Assembly (NCBI GenBank): GCA_012934845.2
Contig: WNNJ02003713.1
Coordinates: 18,280-82,279, forward strand
Reading direction: 5' to 3'
DNA from: Pomphorhynchus laevis
Lineage: Eukaryota; Acanthocephala; Palaeacanthocephala; Echinorhynchida; Pomphorhynchidae
Length of the DNA stretch: 64,000 bases
In this document: piece by piece, positions 11,345 through 24,300 of the stretch
Numbering within the stretch: the stretch's first letter is position 1
Layout: every line of letters begins with the position of its first letter
Translations under genes and position numbers: made by a program
Notes under the pieces: generated by a model
What the model saw: the letters and a program-made list of their open reading frames with translations, nothing else
Databases searched by the model: none
What the model was told of the DNA's origin: nothing

Positions 11345-12860
11345 AATATAAAATAAAAATCACATAATGCGTCGCTCCATTGAAACCCTTACAAAACCTT
11401 GCTAAACGCAAGCCTGCTTGGTTTGACGATAAGTTAGTGGGACTTTTAAGAAAACGGAATAAACCCTTTAAATCATCTCTGAATAATCAGACACTTCGGC
11501 TAGAATATCTACAGTATCGTCGTCGCTTCAACTACATGAAATTGTTAAAGAGGCCTTTGATCTTATTTGTTCCACTCCAATTACAGACTTTCGTCCAGCG
11601 CAGATTCCCAAGACATTCGTCTCCCATATGCCATTAATTTATCCAGCAGAGGTATCGTAAATTGTGTAAATTATCTTGTAACACGTCGCCTGGGCCGGAC
11701 GACATTCATCCTTTTATTCTTCAAAAACTCCATGACCTGCTAGCATTCCCATTATCAGAGATGTTTAACATGTCTCTATGCACATCATGCATCCCTGATC
11801 AGTGGAAGCGATCTCACATTACTCCTATATAAAAAAGGGAACAGAGAAGACCCGTCTAATTATCGTCATGTAAGTATGACAAGAATTTTATGTAAATGTC
11901 TTGAAAGGTTCGTGCATAAATACACAACTTCTCATATGGATAGATTTAAACTTCTGCACACTTCTCAACATGGATTTCCCACTGGTCGTTCATGCCTCAA
12001 TAATTGAATTATGGCTCGTGAAAATTCGACGATGTAGTAGCGGATGGTTTTGAGGTAGATGTAATTTTTATCGATTTTAGCTGGGCGTTTGACCGAGTAC
12101 CACATGATCCTCTGCTAGTAGTTTTGGATAAATACAGTACCGATCCCCATGTATTTCGTTGGATAAGTTCGTTATTGAAGGGTCGGTCATATCAAGTGAG
12201 GCTAGGCAGTAGTTTTTCTTCACCACGTCATGTTTGTGCCGGAGTGCCTCAAGATACGGTTCTCGGCTCTTTAATGTTCAACATTTTCCTTCATGATATG
12301 TTATTAAGACTGAAATGCAATATCCTAGCGTTTGCGGATGACCTCAAGTTATGGCGGTGCATTCAATCGTATCATGACTGTTTTCTGCTCCAGGAAGATT
12401 TAGATAATATTGTTAGGTGGAGTAATGAGACAGGACTGATGTTAAATATATCAAAGTGCTGCCACATGCACTTAAGGCATAAGAAATTTCCTTTCAGATA
12501 TTAATTAGGTGTAGAGACAGTTACGCAGATACAATGCACAAGATATTTGGGAATACTTGTGCACAAGTCATTGAAGAGTCGTCCAAACACCGACAGAATC
12601 ATCCAAATGACCAAGAAACTTAGCAATGTTGTCTGGAGGTGTTTTTGTAACCCATCGGAAAAACTACTCTACCCAAGGAGGTAGAGTAGTTTGGGACATG
12701 TAACAGAAGGGAATTAGAAAACAAGTTGAAGGACAATATGGACGCGCTCTCAATTTTTCTTTGACTGTCTTTTTTGTTTTTACTTTATATTTCTCTTTTA
12801 CACATTGTGATGTCCTGAATGAGCCTGCGCGCTCTTTTGGTTGTCTATACTAATAATAAT
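11345..12860 (+). mobile_element. CR1-like LINE (copy 3b), internally deleted
   Basis: This begins with the endonuclease-RT linker (RKPAWFDDKLVGLL), then jumps to RT: NTSPGPDDIHPFIL, NYRHVSMTRILCKCLERF, DFSWAFDRVPHDPLL, GVPQDTVLGSLMFN and LAFADDLKLW (motif C). A clean frame of 126 codons lies at 12124-12504. The endonuclease is missing. The 3' untranslated end has a GAGC/GCTC stem (12821-12834) and a TAATAATAAT tail (12851-12860). A 13-bp perfect hairpin (12661-12692) interrupts the thumb region. Confidence 0.85.
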
Positions 12861-14240
12861 GACGTATTTCAACTGATGAAATTTGATCATCAAGTATCAT
12901 ATTCGAATACAAAGTATATTATTTATTGTCTTTTTTAATGTTTAAAATTTTCTTAAAAGATCATCAGTACTACTTATAAAGAAATTGACTGACAGAATAA
13001 ACGGTTGCAATTTTATGAATTTTGACAATTGTTCTGTTTATGGATCTGATGATATGTCTACTTAGACATGGAATTACTTCCTTATGTATTTTTGACATTA
13101 AATAAAATTTACAAGCTTTAGCGAAGGTTATTACTAATTTGTTCATTGTGTTCTTGCGATTACGTTATTTCCAAGATATTTAATCACTAATGTCGAAACA
13201 TTATTTATTGCTTCTTTTAAAGCGTTTCAAAATACATAAATTATATATTAAAATATAAATTATTATAAATAATATATAAATTATGATAATTTAATTTTAT
13301 ATTAATACATTATATAATTATATATAGTAAGACTTATTAATATCAAAAAAGCAAACCATAAAATTTATATTAAAAAATATAAAATTTATAAAATTTATAT
13401 TTATATCAAATTAAAATTTAACTTTGAAATTTAAAATAAAAATCAATTTTTAATAAATTGACTAATAAATTACAGACGATGTATCAGCATAAGGAATGGA
13501 GGTCATAAATAGGAACTGTCATGTAATCAGGTTTCGGCCCCTATTCCTCCACTTAACATGGCAGTGAGGCCAAATAAGCGCTAATGAAGTATTTCCTATG
13601 ATTGAATTTGATCATCTAGTATCTTATTTACAAAATATATTATTAATTATTCATAAAAATTTTCCGCTCAAAAGTTTAAATTTCTTTTTAGTAATATTTT
13701 GTTGATTTGTATATTTTACTATTTTCTGTTTGAAATAATAAAGAGAATTATTTTAATTGTAGAATTAAATTTTACCTGAAATTGAAAAATTCTTTATAAG
13801 CTACCATTACTTTTCAAAACACTAGAAACCAAAATCCTCCAAAATTGGAATTGCGGTGTCTAGAACTCCTTATCGCGCAGTTTACTCTTTTGTCGATGAT
13901 TTAAGTTTCTATAAAGTAATGCTTCTGATAATCAATTATGGTTTAACAATCTTTTGGGATGATTTATCTTCCACAATTTTGTTCTTTATAACGATGAAGA
14001 TATGTAACGAGTGTAATTGGGGTCTGTGACAAACGTTCATATCCTGCACTAACTACGCGCTCGCGTTTAAAACCGTGCTCAATATTCATACATAAATTTA
14101 TAAATTTTTGGCACACAACATCTTACGAATCATATTTAGAGCTAAATAAATTAAAAAAAGTCGATCCTTAGAATGGAGATTTATTTAACACAGACATATT
14201 ATCAATTAAATATATACCCGTCATACCCTCTTACTTCACG
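12861..14240. other. A+T-rich spacer, no gene
   Basis: AT microsatellite and unique A+T-rich sequence. The only recognised item is the minus-strand repeat module at 13470-13600. A moderately complex stretch at 13840-14060 gives no recognisable protein in any frame. Confidence 0.5.
13470..13600 (-). repeat. Dispersed module shared with Penelope-like 3' regions
   Basis: Its reverse complement matches the modules at 37960-38240, 38283-38395 and 43770-43935. Shared blocks are GGAAATAC..CATTAGCG, TGGAGGAATAGGGGCC, CAGTTCCT..TGACCTC and GATACATCG, ending ATTTATTAGTCAATT. Confidence 0.7.
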
Positions 14241-14244
14241 TTCC

Positions 14245-14465
14245 TAATTACTCCAACAACTATGGTATCCGATCCTTCTTCGTCGCCGCCTCACTCGCCT
14301 GGAACCAACTCCATCTCGACGTCCGCCGCGATCCCTACTTTATCACATTCAAACACCTCCTGCGTTCACACCTTCTCGACACATGATTTACATTTTTGTT
14401 TTCTTGCGGTCATGTAAGCGTGCGATGGCACGCATTTGCCACGTTAAAATAAATCTTTTTTTAAT
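14245..14465 (+). mobile_element. LINE (L2/CR1-type) ORF2 C-terminal fragment
   Basis: A GC-richer patch with the plus-strand reading IRSFFVAASLAWNQLHLDVR followed by FITFKHLLRSHLLDT and a stop. This is the terminal 'FSVAAPxLWNSLPxxLR...FKxxLKxHLF' helix typical of L2/CR1 elements. About 60 codons survive. It lies directly before the first satellite array. Confidence 0.65.
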
Positions 14466-15490
14466 AAGCGCAATCCACGTTACGACAAGCGTCATCTAGT
14501 ATATATACTATCATTAGAAATTACCATTCAAAACTTTGCTGTATTGCAGTACCGGTTACCAGACTAGTATTTCGTGTCATTGCAAATTATTGAACGCTCT
14601 CTAGTGTGCCCACAACTGTCATTGCTACCACTACGGGAAATTGATAGCTTGAAGGTTTTCGTTATCATCTCATAATCCAGTTTTCGTATCCCACTTGCTA
14701 AATGGCTATCCAAAGTCGATTCTAAGTTCGTAGATTTATTTATCACGCCGTTTACTCACTTATATTGGGGCAATCCACGTTACAGCAAGCGTTATCTTGT
14801 ATAGATACTATCATTAGAGGTTACCAGGTAAAATTTTGTTGTATATCAGTACCAGTTATCAGACTAGTATTTCGTGTCATTGCAAATTATTGAACGCTCT
14901 CTAGTGTGCCCACAACTGTCATTGCTATTACTATCGAAATTGATAGCTTGAAGGCTTTCGTCATCTTCTCAATAAGCCAGTTTTCGTTTCCCACTTGCTA
15001 AATTGCTATCAAAAGTCGATCCTAAGTTCGTAGATTTATTTAATCACGCCGTATACTCGATTATATTGATGTAATCCACGTTACGGCAAGCGTCATCTAG
15101 AATATATACTATCATTAGAGGTTACCATTCAAAACTTTGCTGTATTGCAGTACCGGTTATCAGACTAGTATTTCGTGTTGTTGCAAATTATTGAACGCTC
15201 TCTAGTGTGCCCACAAATGTCATTGCTACCACTACGGGAAATTGATAGCTTGAAGGCTTTCGTCATCTTCTCAATAAGCCAGTTTTCGTATCCCACTTGC
15301 TAAATGGCTATCTAAGGTCGATCCTAAGTTCGTAAATTTATTTAATCACACCGTTTACTCACTTATATTGGGGCAATCCACGTTACGACAAGCGTCATCT
15401 AGTATAGATACTATCATTAGAGGTTACCATTTAAAACTTTGCTGTATTGTCGTACCGGTTACCAGACTAGTATTTCGTGTCGTTGCTGAT
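14466..15490. repeat. ~302-bp satellite, short array (about 3.4 units)
   Basis: Tandem monomers are marked by repeated blocks such as TATATACTATCATTAGAG, CCAGACTAGTATTTCGTG and GGCTTTCGTCATCTTCTC at about 300-base intervals. This is the same family as the larger array at 19377-22480 but more diverged. Open frames inside are by-products of the repeat, not genes. Confidence 0.9.
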
Positions 15491-16380
15491 TTTGTCGGCA
15501 ACTATGAGCTGCATTACTGCACATTATAGTGTGCCCGCACAGGTCATTTTTGTGAAAGTAATCCTGGTCTTCTCAAATTAGTAAATACGCATTTGAATCA
15601 TAATATGATTAAAAATGCAGTTAAAATCGATTTAAGTTTCTCAAACATCGGTGATGGCCGTCTTGCTACACTTCGCCATAACCATAAACCCCAATTTACA
15701 TTATTCTCGAAACAATCTACAATGGAAGCCAAGAATTCTAGCCTAGCTCAGAAAAAAGCTCAGTGGAACTGTCGGTTTCATCAATGTATTAATACGAATT
15801 TTATACTTTTACTGCATTTGTATTGTGCAACGTTTCGAACTTTAACCACCAATTAGAACAAGTGTAAACATGCTGTGACAAGCAGAACAATACCCAAAAA
15901 ACTGCGAGCACATGCAATGTTAGTAGCTTTCGCATTCCGGATTTGCTGGTTTAAACTCTTTATCTATATACTCAATAATACAATAATGCTTCAATAATAC
16001 CTCTAATGCTTTCTAAATAATCTGCTGATTACAGTTACAAAATCTTTTTGTTGAAGAATTGGGACTCTTCTTATTCTCTATGGCTACTAATAAAGCAGAC
16101 GGTCCTGAAAACGAACGGTTTATTCGTTTCATCGCGGAACGAATGTTAAACTTCATTTGACTCTGAATATTTTCACTCATAAACTGTTTATCGATTTCCG
16201 AATATCTGGTCGCTTGCTACAACTCTCGCGCTGTATGATGCATGTGCTGTATACTTGATGCTAATTCATAAAATAGCTTTTAAATACTTAATAATACTTG
16301 TTAAATAAAAATACAGCTTTTATACAAATATAAAAGTTTTAATTTAAAAACAGCAGAAAAATAAAAGATATAACAAGGTC
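15491..16380. other. No confident gene; an 87-codon frame of unknown nature
   Basis: A plus frame at 15593-15856 encodes 87 residues resembling no family I recognise and has no splice or domain support. The rest is moderately complex sequence with many stops. Confidence 0.4.
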
Positions 16381-16394
16381 AGACTCGTTGTTAT

Positions 16395-16520
16395 TTCAAT
16401 CTTCTTTTGTCTTTACGGCATCAGGTTCAGTAAGATCTGAGTACTTCATCCAATCCAACACGCCGCTCTCCGACTGAACCACTCGAGGTCTTTGACCCCA
16501 CGAAGAATCCAATCGAGGCG
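16395..16520 (-). pseudogene. Decayed C-terminus of the 48.8-kb LINE family
   Basis: The reverse complement reads LDWILRGVKDLEWFSRRAAC then WIG, closely matching the last 35 residues of the intact ORF2 at 48799-51258 (DWTLRGVKDPGWFSRKAACW). It shows that an older copy of that family existed locally. Confidence 0.75.
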
Positions 16521-16544
16521 GATTTACATACTTAATTTATCGAA

Positions 16545-16790
16545 AGCAATAGTTGATACTCGCGGTGTGATGCAAGAATATCCGCTTAGTCCTATATTTT
16601 TCATTTTTGTACATGATCTGCCGTTTCATCCCGGAACGAATGTCAAACATTGAGCTTTGTTGTTTACGCTTACGACTTGGTTTTTCTAGCAAAGGATAAG
16701 CTAAAATCAGCTCAAAACGCGACCGCTGTTCAAATATCCTTGAAGTAAAATATTCAAAATACAGGAGTAATCAAATTTCGTAGAGGTGAT
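16545..16790 (+). pseudogene. LINE RT motif-B remnant
   Basis: The plus strand reads RGVMQEYPLSPIFFIFVHDL, a degraded form of the RT motif-B block 'GVPQGSPLSPILFxIFxxDLP', followed by stop-interrupted sequence at the position of motif C. Confidence 0.5.
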
Positions 16791-18209
16791 AGATTGTGTT
16801 CACGTGAAAATATTAGTTTAGCCGATCAAACGGCTGAATTCAGTTAAAAACATGTACTTAAGAGTTCAGTTGACGGGCAGATTATCATTTACGCATTATC
16901 TTGAAAATAAATGTGTCAAAATCGTCATATCAACTTCGTGAATTAATTCTTAGGAAAAGCTTTCTTTTGGAGGTGCCTTTCATTTTTTCATCCCATATGA
17001 CTATCAATTTTGTTATATGATCTTTGCACTATCGGATTAGACCCAACGAGCTCAAATTTTGTGCAGATTGACAAATGTAAATCCGTATTCAAGAAGCACG
17101 TTACTGGCATCTCACCAAGTATTTCATCTCACAGAATATTTTCGAAAAATGATGGGAACTCTAGAGACAGTTTAAAAAAACTGTTCAAAAATGAGTGAAA
17201 ATCAGCACTAGTCAAGCATTGGCTGAATCATAACCACGAACCTGATTTTTCTGGCTCTAAGGTCTTGGACAACGTAGATAGTCTACCCAAACGTCTGATA
17301 CGATAAAGTATACACATTCATAGGCATTCTAACACGATGAATGTTAATAAGGACAATTGGAAGTTGGTTATCCCTACTAGCATACTACAAAATCGGTAGA
17401 GTTTTCATCGTTGGTTTCTTCCGGTTTCATTTATTTATTTTTTCATGTCAAAACATTACAGTTGAAAAGGACTATTGCAATAGTCGAAAATTTGTAAACA
17501 ATAATTTTATTTTTCAAGTCCTCTCGATGTTTAAACGCCCTGAACAATTTAAATTAATAAATAAAAAAATTTTATTTTTAAAATTCTTAAAAAGATAACT
17601 ACTGAAAAAGACAACTTTCTAATAATCGAAAATTGCAAAATTTCGACTATTACAATAGTTGAAATTTGTGAAAAAATTTATTCATTATTTCGATGTTTAA
17701 ACGATCTTATAAAATAATTACTATAATTATTTTATTATTGATTAATATTAGCTATTGAATAATATATTAATATTGATTAATATTTATATTAATAAATAAT
17801 ATATTTTTATAATATCAATTAATTTCAATATTAAATGACAATTTGCTAGTACTAAACTATAATTGATTTTATATTATACAAAGTAGTGTATTAAAAATTA
17901 TGAAAACAGCTTTGCTATATAAATGGCTTGTAATCAGGAAATAGTCCCACTAATATCTAGAGACATTTATGCTACTAGAGTTTGAGTAGTTACTTTTATC
18001 ATTGTAGTCATCTCGATCGTTAAAGATACAATTGTTAAGGATACAATTGTTCGATTAAACATCTGTCATAATTACAAACCGATAGTTTTTATTAAATCAT
18101 TTTATTATAATTAAATAAACAATTGTAAAATCAATCAATATGATATGGATTTAATATCAAATGATAGAAAAATGCAAACATACAAAGTATTATAAACCAA
18201 AAGTAAATA
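16791..18209. other. A+T-rich sequence downstream of the RIM-BP stop codon
   Basis: No gene is recognised. It contains a 16-bp perfect palindrome GACTATTGCAATAGTC near 17470, part of a dispersed repeat also at about 39474, and AT microsatellite. The host gene's 3' UTR should lie near the right end, but I cannot place a polyadenylation site. Confidence 0.45.
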
Positions 18210-18398
18210 TCAATTTACTCCACCAATCAATTTTGCTTTAATTCTCTCAAGAAAACCGTTAGTATCAGTTTCTTTGGTAGATGATGCTCTTCGATTTGAA
18301 CCGGATAACGTAGAAGAATTCAAAGAAGTCCGATTTGCAGAATCGGTGGTTAATAAGGAGCTTCGAGAAGTCATTGGAATGCTCGAAATGGAGGATGA
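18210..18398 (-). CDS. RIMBP: RIM-BP terminal exon: Ser/Thr-rich tail
   Basis: 189 nt including TGA. It encodes 62 residues, mostly Ser/Thr/Asn (SRSSLLTTDSANRTSLNSST), ending FLERIKAKLIGGVN. The acceptor is TTTACTTTAG, phase 0. No third SH3 is encoded between this exon and SH3-II in the phases used; an alternative transcript could still contain one. Confidence 0.78.
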   Translation of the reverse strand, partial: SSSISSIPMTSRSSLLTTDSANRTSLNSSTLSGSNRRASSTKETDTNGFLERIKAKLIGGVN

Positions 18399-21300
18399 CT
18401 AAAGTAAATATGTGAACGGAGATTAATCTCTACAGCATTCAATTAAAATAACAAAAAATAAAAATTATAAATTTATACGTGACATGATGCTTTGCGTTAT
18501 AAAAATATTTTTTATGGCCAGGCTTATATGACCTTATTTTAATTAAAAGAACTTAATTTAAAATTTAAAAGAATTTAGTTTAAACTTTAGATGAAGCGTT
18601 TACCGGATTGCAGTTTAAAATTTGTTTCTAAAATTAGTTTTAGATCAAATTAGTTTTAAATATTTTTTAGAATTTACATAATATAAGTTGGTTCAAAAAA
18701 TTAGCAAATGAGTTTATGAATTAGACACGGTGCAGCTGATTTCAGTGTTGAAATGCTAAGCCTTAAAAATGAGTGCACGCTACATTCATGTCTTATCATT
18801 GCAGGTTATTTTAATGCTTAACATCATCATTACTCGAATAGATTAGGCAGTTGGAAAATACTTTGCTTGTGTTGAGCTCGAACAACACACAAAAGAAAGG
18901 TTGGTCATACGAATGTCATAACGGCAGGAGCTGTATTGACTTTTGTTCACCTAAAGGTTCGCGATATGAAAGTAATGTAGAATACAGACTCGTTCTTAGT
19001 ACGAGCACAAATCAGCCTCATGTATCATCAACAATAATAATGTAATCCGTTCAAACATTAAATCTGGTCCACGTTACAGTATAACTGTAAGTTTAAATGT
19101 TCACAATTTTCGTGCTGCAATTAATACTTGTACGCTTTAGATGCTAGTTTATGCGGTATGCGAAAGTATCATATAGTATCGTTTGGTACAAATAGAATAT
19201 CTCGTTTAGGTATTGAAAAACTGACATTAAAAACAAACTGACTATTTCGATTCTAAATTGTTGTAAATGCAGAAGGTTTAAGGCTTATCTGCACTTACTT
19301 ATCTGTAAATGCAGATAAGTAAGCAACGAGTACACAAATCTTCGTCGTTTGTATTTTAAGGCAATGTCAATATAGGGCTAAGATTGGCTGAGCATGCCTC
19401 TTGAAGGCTTTCGTCATCTTCTCTATAAGCCAGTTTTCTTATCCCACTTGCTAAATAGTTATCCAAAGTCGATCCTAAGTTCGCAGATTTATTTAATCAC
19501 GCCGTATACTCGATTATATTGACGTAATCCACGTTACGGCAAGCGTCATCTAGTATATATACTATCATTAGAGGTTACCATTCAAAACTTTGCTGTATTG
19601 CAGTACCGGTTACCAGACTAGTATTTCGTGTTTTGCAAATTATTGCACGCTCTCTAGTGTGCCCACAACTGTCATTGCTACCACTACGGGAAATTGATAG
19701 CTTGAAGGCTTTCGTCATCTTCTCAATAAGCCAGTTTTCGTATCCCACTTGCTAAATAGCTATCCAAAGTCGATCCTAAGGTCGCAGATTTATTTAATTA
19801 TGCCGTTTACTGAATTATATTGACGAAATCCACGTTACGACAAGCGTCATCTAGCATATATACTATCATTAGAGGTTACTATTCAAAACTTTGCTGTATT
19901 GCAGTACCGATTACCAGACTAGTATTTCGTGTTGTTGCAAATTATTAAACGCTCTCTAGTGTGCCCGCCACTGTCATTGATACCACTACGAGAAAATTGA
20001 TAGCTTGAAGGCTTTCGTCATCTTCTCAATAAGCCAGTTTTCGTATCCCACTTGCTAATGGCTATCAAAAGTCGATCCTAAGTTCGAAAATTTATTTAAT
20101 CACACCGTTTACTCAATTATATTAACGCAATCCACGTTACGACAAGCACCATCTAGCATATATACTATCATTAGAGGTTACCTAGTCTTAAAACTTTGCT
20201 GTATTGCAGTACCGGTTACCAGACTAGTATTTCGTGTTGTTGCAAATTATTGCACGCTCTCTAGTGTGCCCACAACTGTCATTGCTACCACTACGGGAAA
20301 TTGATAGCTTGAAGGCTTTCGTCATCTTCTCAATAAGCCAGTTTTCGTATCCCACTTGCTAAATAGCTATCCAAAGTCGATCCTAAGTTCGCAGATTTAT
20401 TTAATCACGCCGTATACTCGATTATATTGACGTAATCCACGTTACGGCAAGCGTCATCTAGTATATATACTATCATTAGAGGTTACCATTCAAAACTTTG
20501 CTGTATTGCAGTACCGGTTACCAGACTAGTATTTCGTGTTGTTGCAAATTATTGCACGCTCTCTAGTGTGCCCACAAATGTCATTGATATTACTAACCGA
20601 AATTGATAGCTTGAAGGCTTTCGTCATCTTCTCATAAGGGCTAAGATTGGCTGAGCATGCCTCTTGAAGGCTTTCGTCATCTTCTCTATAAGCCAGTTTT
20701 CTTATCCCACTTGCTAAATAGTTATCCAAAGTCGATCCTAAGTTCGCAGATTTATTTAATCACGCCGTATACTCGATTATATTGACGTAATCCACGTTAC
20801 GGCAAGCGTCATCTAGTATATATACTATCATTAGAGGTTACCATTCAAAACTTTGCTGTATTGCAGTAACGGTTACCAGACTAGTATTTCGTGTTGATGC
20901 AAATTATTGCACGCTCTCTAGTGTGCCCACCACTGTCATTGCTACCACTACGGGAAATTGATAGCTTGAAGGCTTTCGTCATCTTCTCAATAAGCCAGTT
21001 TTCGTATCCCACTTGCTAAATGGCTATCAAAAGTCGATCCTAAGTTCGTAAATTTATTTAATCACACCGTTTACTCAATTATATTAACGCAATCCACGTT
21101 ACGACAAGCGCCATCTAGCATATATACTATCATTAGAGGTTACCTAGTCTTAAAACTTTGCTGTATTGCAGTACCGGTTACCAGACTAGTATTTCGTGTT
21201 GTTGCAAATTATTGCACGCTCTCTAGTGTGCCCACAACTGTCATTGCTACCACTACGGGAAATTGATAGCTTGAAGGCTTTCGTCATCTTCTCAATAAGC

Positions 21301-24300
21301 CAGTTTTCGTATCCCACTTGCTAAATAGCTATCCAAAGTCGATCCTAAGTTCGCAGATTTATTTAATCACGCCGTATACTCGATTATATTGACGTAATCC
21401 ACGTTACGGCAAGCGTCATCTAGTATATATACTATCATTAGAGGTTACCATTCAAAACTTTGCTGTATTGCAGTACCGGTTACCAGACTAGTATTTCGTG
21501 TTGTTGCAAATTATTGCACGCTCTCTAGTGTGCCCACAAATGTCATTGATATTACTAACCGAAATTGATAGCTTGAAGGCTTTCGTCATCTTCTCTATAA
21601 GCCAGTTTTCTTATCCCACTTGCTAAATAGTTATCCAAAGTCGATCCTAAGTTCGCAGATTTATTTAATCACGCCGTATACTCGATTATATTGACGTAAT
21701 CCACGTTACGGCAAGCGTCATCTAGTATATATACTATCATTAGAGGTTACCATTCAAAACTTTGCTGTATTGCAGTACCGGTTACCAGACTAGTATTTCG
21801 TGTTTATGCAATTTTTTGCACGCTCTCTAGTGTGCCCACAACTGTCATTGCTACCACTACGGGAAATTGATAGCTTGAAGGCTTTCGTCATCTTCTCAAT
21901 AAGCCAGTTTTCGTATCCCACTTGCTAAATAGCTATCCAAAGTCGATCCTAAGTTCGCAGATTTATTTAATCACGCCGTATACTCAATTATATTGACGTA
22001 ATCCACGTTACGGCAAGCGTCATCTAGTATATATACTATCATTAGAGGTTAACATTCAAAACTTTGCTGTATTGCAGTACCGGTTACCAGACTAGTATTT
22101 CGTGTTGATGCAAATTATTGAACGCTCTCTAGTGTGCCCACAACTGTCATTGCTATTACTAACCGAAATTGATAGCTTGAAGGCTTTCGTCATCTTCTCA
22201 ATAAGCCAGTTTTCTTATCCCACTTGCTAAATAGTTATCCAAAGTCGATCCTAAGTTCGCAGATTTATTTAATCACGCCGTATACTCAATTATATTGACG
22301 TAATCCGCGTTACGACAAGCGCCATCTAGCATATATACTATCATTAGAGGTTACCATTCAAAACTTTGCTGTATTGCAGTACCGGTTACCAGACTAGTAT
22401 TTCGTGTTGTTGCAAATTATTGCACGTTCTCTAGTGTGCCCACCACTGTCATTGCTACCACTACGGGAAATTGATATTCTACCATATTGCCATTGGTCAA
22501 TGGTTCATTGAAATTCGCATCATTTTTATGATAGTGCGCTGTATTTTTTATAATAAATTAATAAAAATTTATTTATTAATTAAATTTATTTATTATAAAC
22601 AATTTATTTCGAATTAATAAATTAATTTATTAATTAATATAATTATTGATTTAATAATTTGATTAAAAATCTTTTATTAAAAAATTGTAATAATATAAAT
22701 AATATTAAATTAACAAATCTTCATTTAAAACATTTTTGTTTTTATTAAAACAATAAATAGTAAATTGAGAACTTACCTGTACGTTTTGAGATGCTCGCTT
22801 AAGTATAATGCCTTGAGAAACTTGAGTTTTATCTGTTTCGATTTCCCCTTTAATTCAGAAATAAATTATTCATTTTATTGCTATCAAACAACTATTAAAT
22901 ATTAGAATTAGTCTTTATTAATTTGTTTACTCTCCATTAAATCTAAAATAATCATCATCAGTATTCACCTGTCCCTATTACTTGGTGTTTATCTGCCTTA
23001 ATATTTTGATTAACAAGTCTTATAAATAGCTCTGGATCTTTCATAGATAATTCACTAATCATATTACTCGGTACATATCCAAGAGAACCACTAAGTTCGC
23101 CAATGAAAAATCCATCCTGATCCTGCTGTCCGTGTATCTAAATGTGAACAATCAATGGATAATATGTAGCAGTATAATTAAAGGAACATTAAATATTGAA
23201 ATTACGATAACAGATAGAAGCACCAATAGAACGATAGAAAACGATCATAGAGATTGGCAAAATATCAAGTAAAATTTTCCTTCTTTATTTGGTCCAGCTC
23301 CAATAATTCTTTATCAATAAATGGATCATTATCAACTATTTAAGATCGAGATTTATATTTACTAAAATATAATTTTTTATTATTCCATATAATAAAGAAC
23401 AGAAAACCTAAAAATAGGTATACTTATTTTTTACTATTATAAAAAGGAAAATTTTATTTATCAAAGTCATAACGATTTGTTATGTATACGAATTCTGGAC
23501 ATGCCGACTTGCCCGTACGCACATTGAATTTGCCCTCATTAGCGTAATAGCCAATTTATATCTTATTGTATTTACATATTTGCTATATCCAGCATTTGAG
23601 TTCGTATATATTTTTGCTGCTAAGCTCCTAATAAGATCGTTTGCCGCAACACGTGCCCACCAGATGCAGAAATATAAACGGACAAAATATGCCGTGTTCA
23701 ATCTCACACACTCTCTTTTTTCGTATTTCGCACGTTTTAACAGCTTGTGATAGTTAAAATTTCTCGATGATTATTCATAGCTGTATGATGGGGCATTCAT
23801 CTTAAAACACACAAATGTTAAAATATGACCTCACCAATCTCCACCATGTATACGAAAAGAAATATAAGCACGCGATCCAGCGTCTATTGTTGCTGTCTTA
23901 CGTTGAAAGGTCATCGCTGGTTATACCGGTCTAAGCTCTGGCTTTATTGCAATGACGCTACAAGCTTGCTTCAGAATCTTTCGATAGTAAATCCCTGATT
24001 ACATTGTGACGTATTATTGGTAACGCATCCAGATTACAAATTAATACTGGGCGATAGTACACTCGCTTCCGCAAGACACAAACGTGGTGAATTTTCCAGC
24101 GTCTAACCTTATCGGGCAGCAATGGCATCTTTGAATTCTATAGAGGTTAGAAAAAGGTTGCTAGTCTTTAATGATTGAGGTTCAACTAAGAAGACGCTCC
24201 TTTATCACATGCATGATTGAGTGAGTTTCGTAATCCATCATCAAGAATCGGATGCAAAAGTTTTTTATTCACTAAGTATTTCTTTCTTAGCTCCAATTAC

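Noticed and set aside
20526-20729. A 67-codon frame in the satellite as a gene
   Set aside because: It arises from satellite monomers and is not conserved in frame between units.
19377-22480. The regular array as a CRISPR array
   Set aside because: Monomers are about 302 bp with no short repeat/unique spacer alternation; this is satellite DNA in an animal genome.
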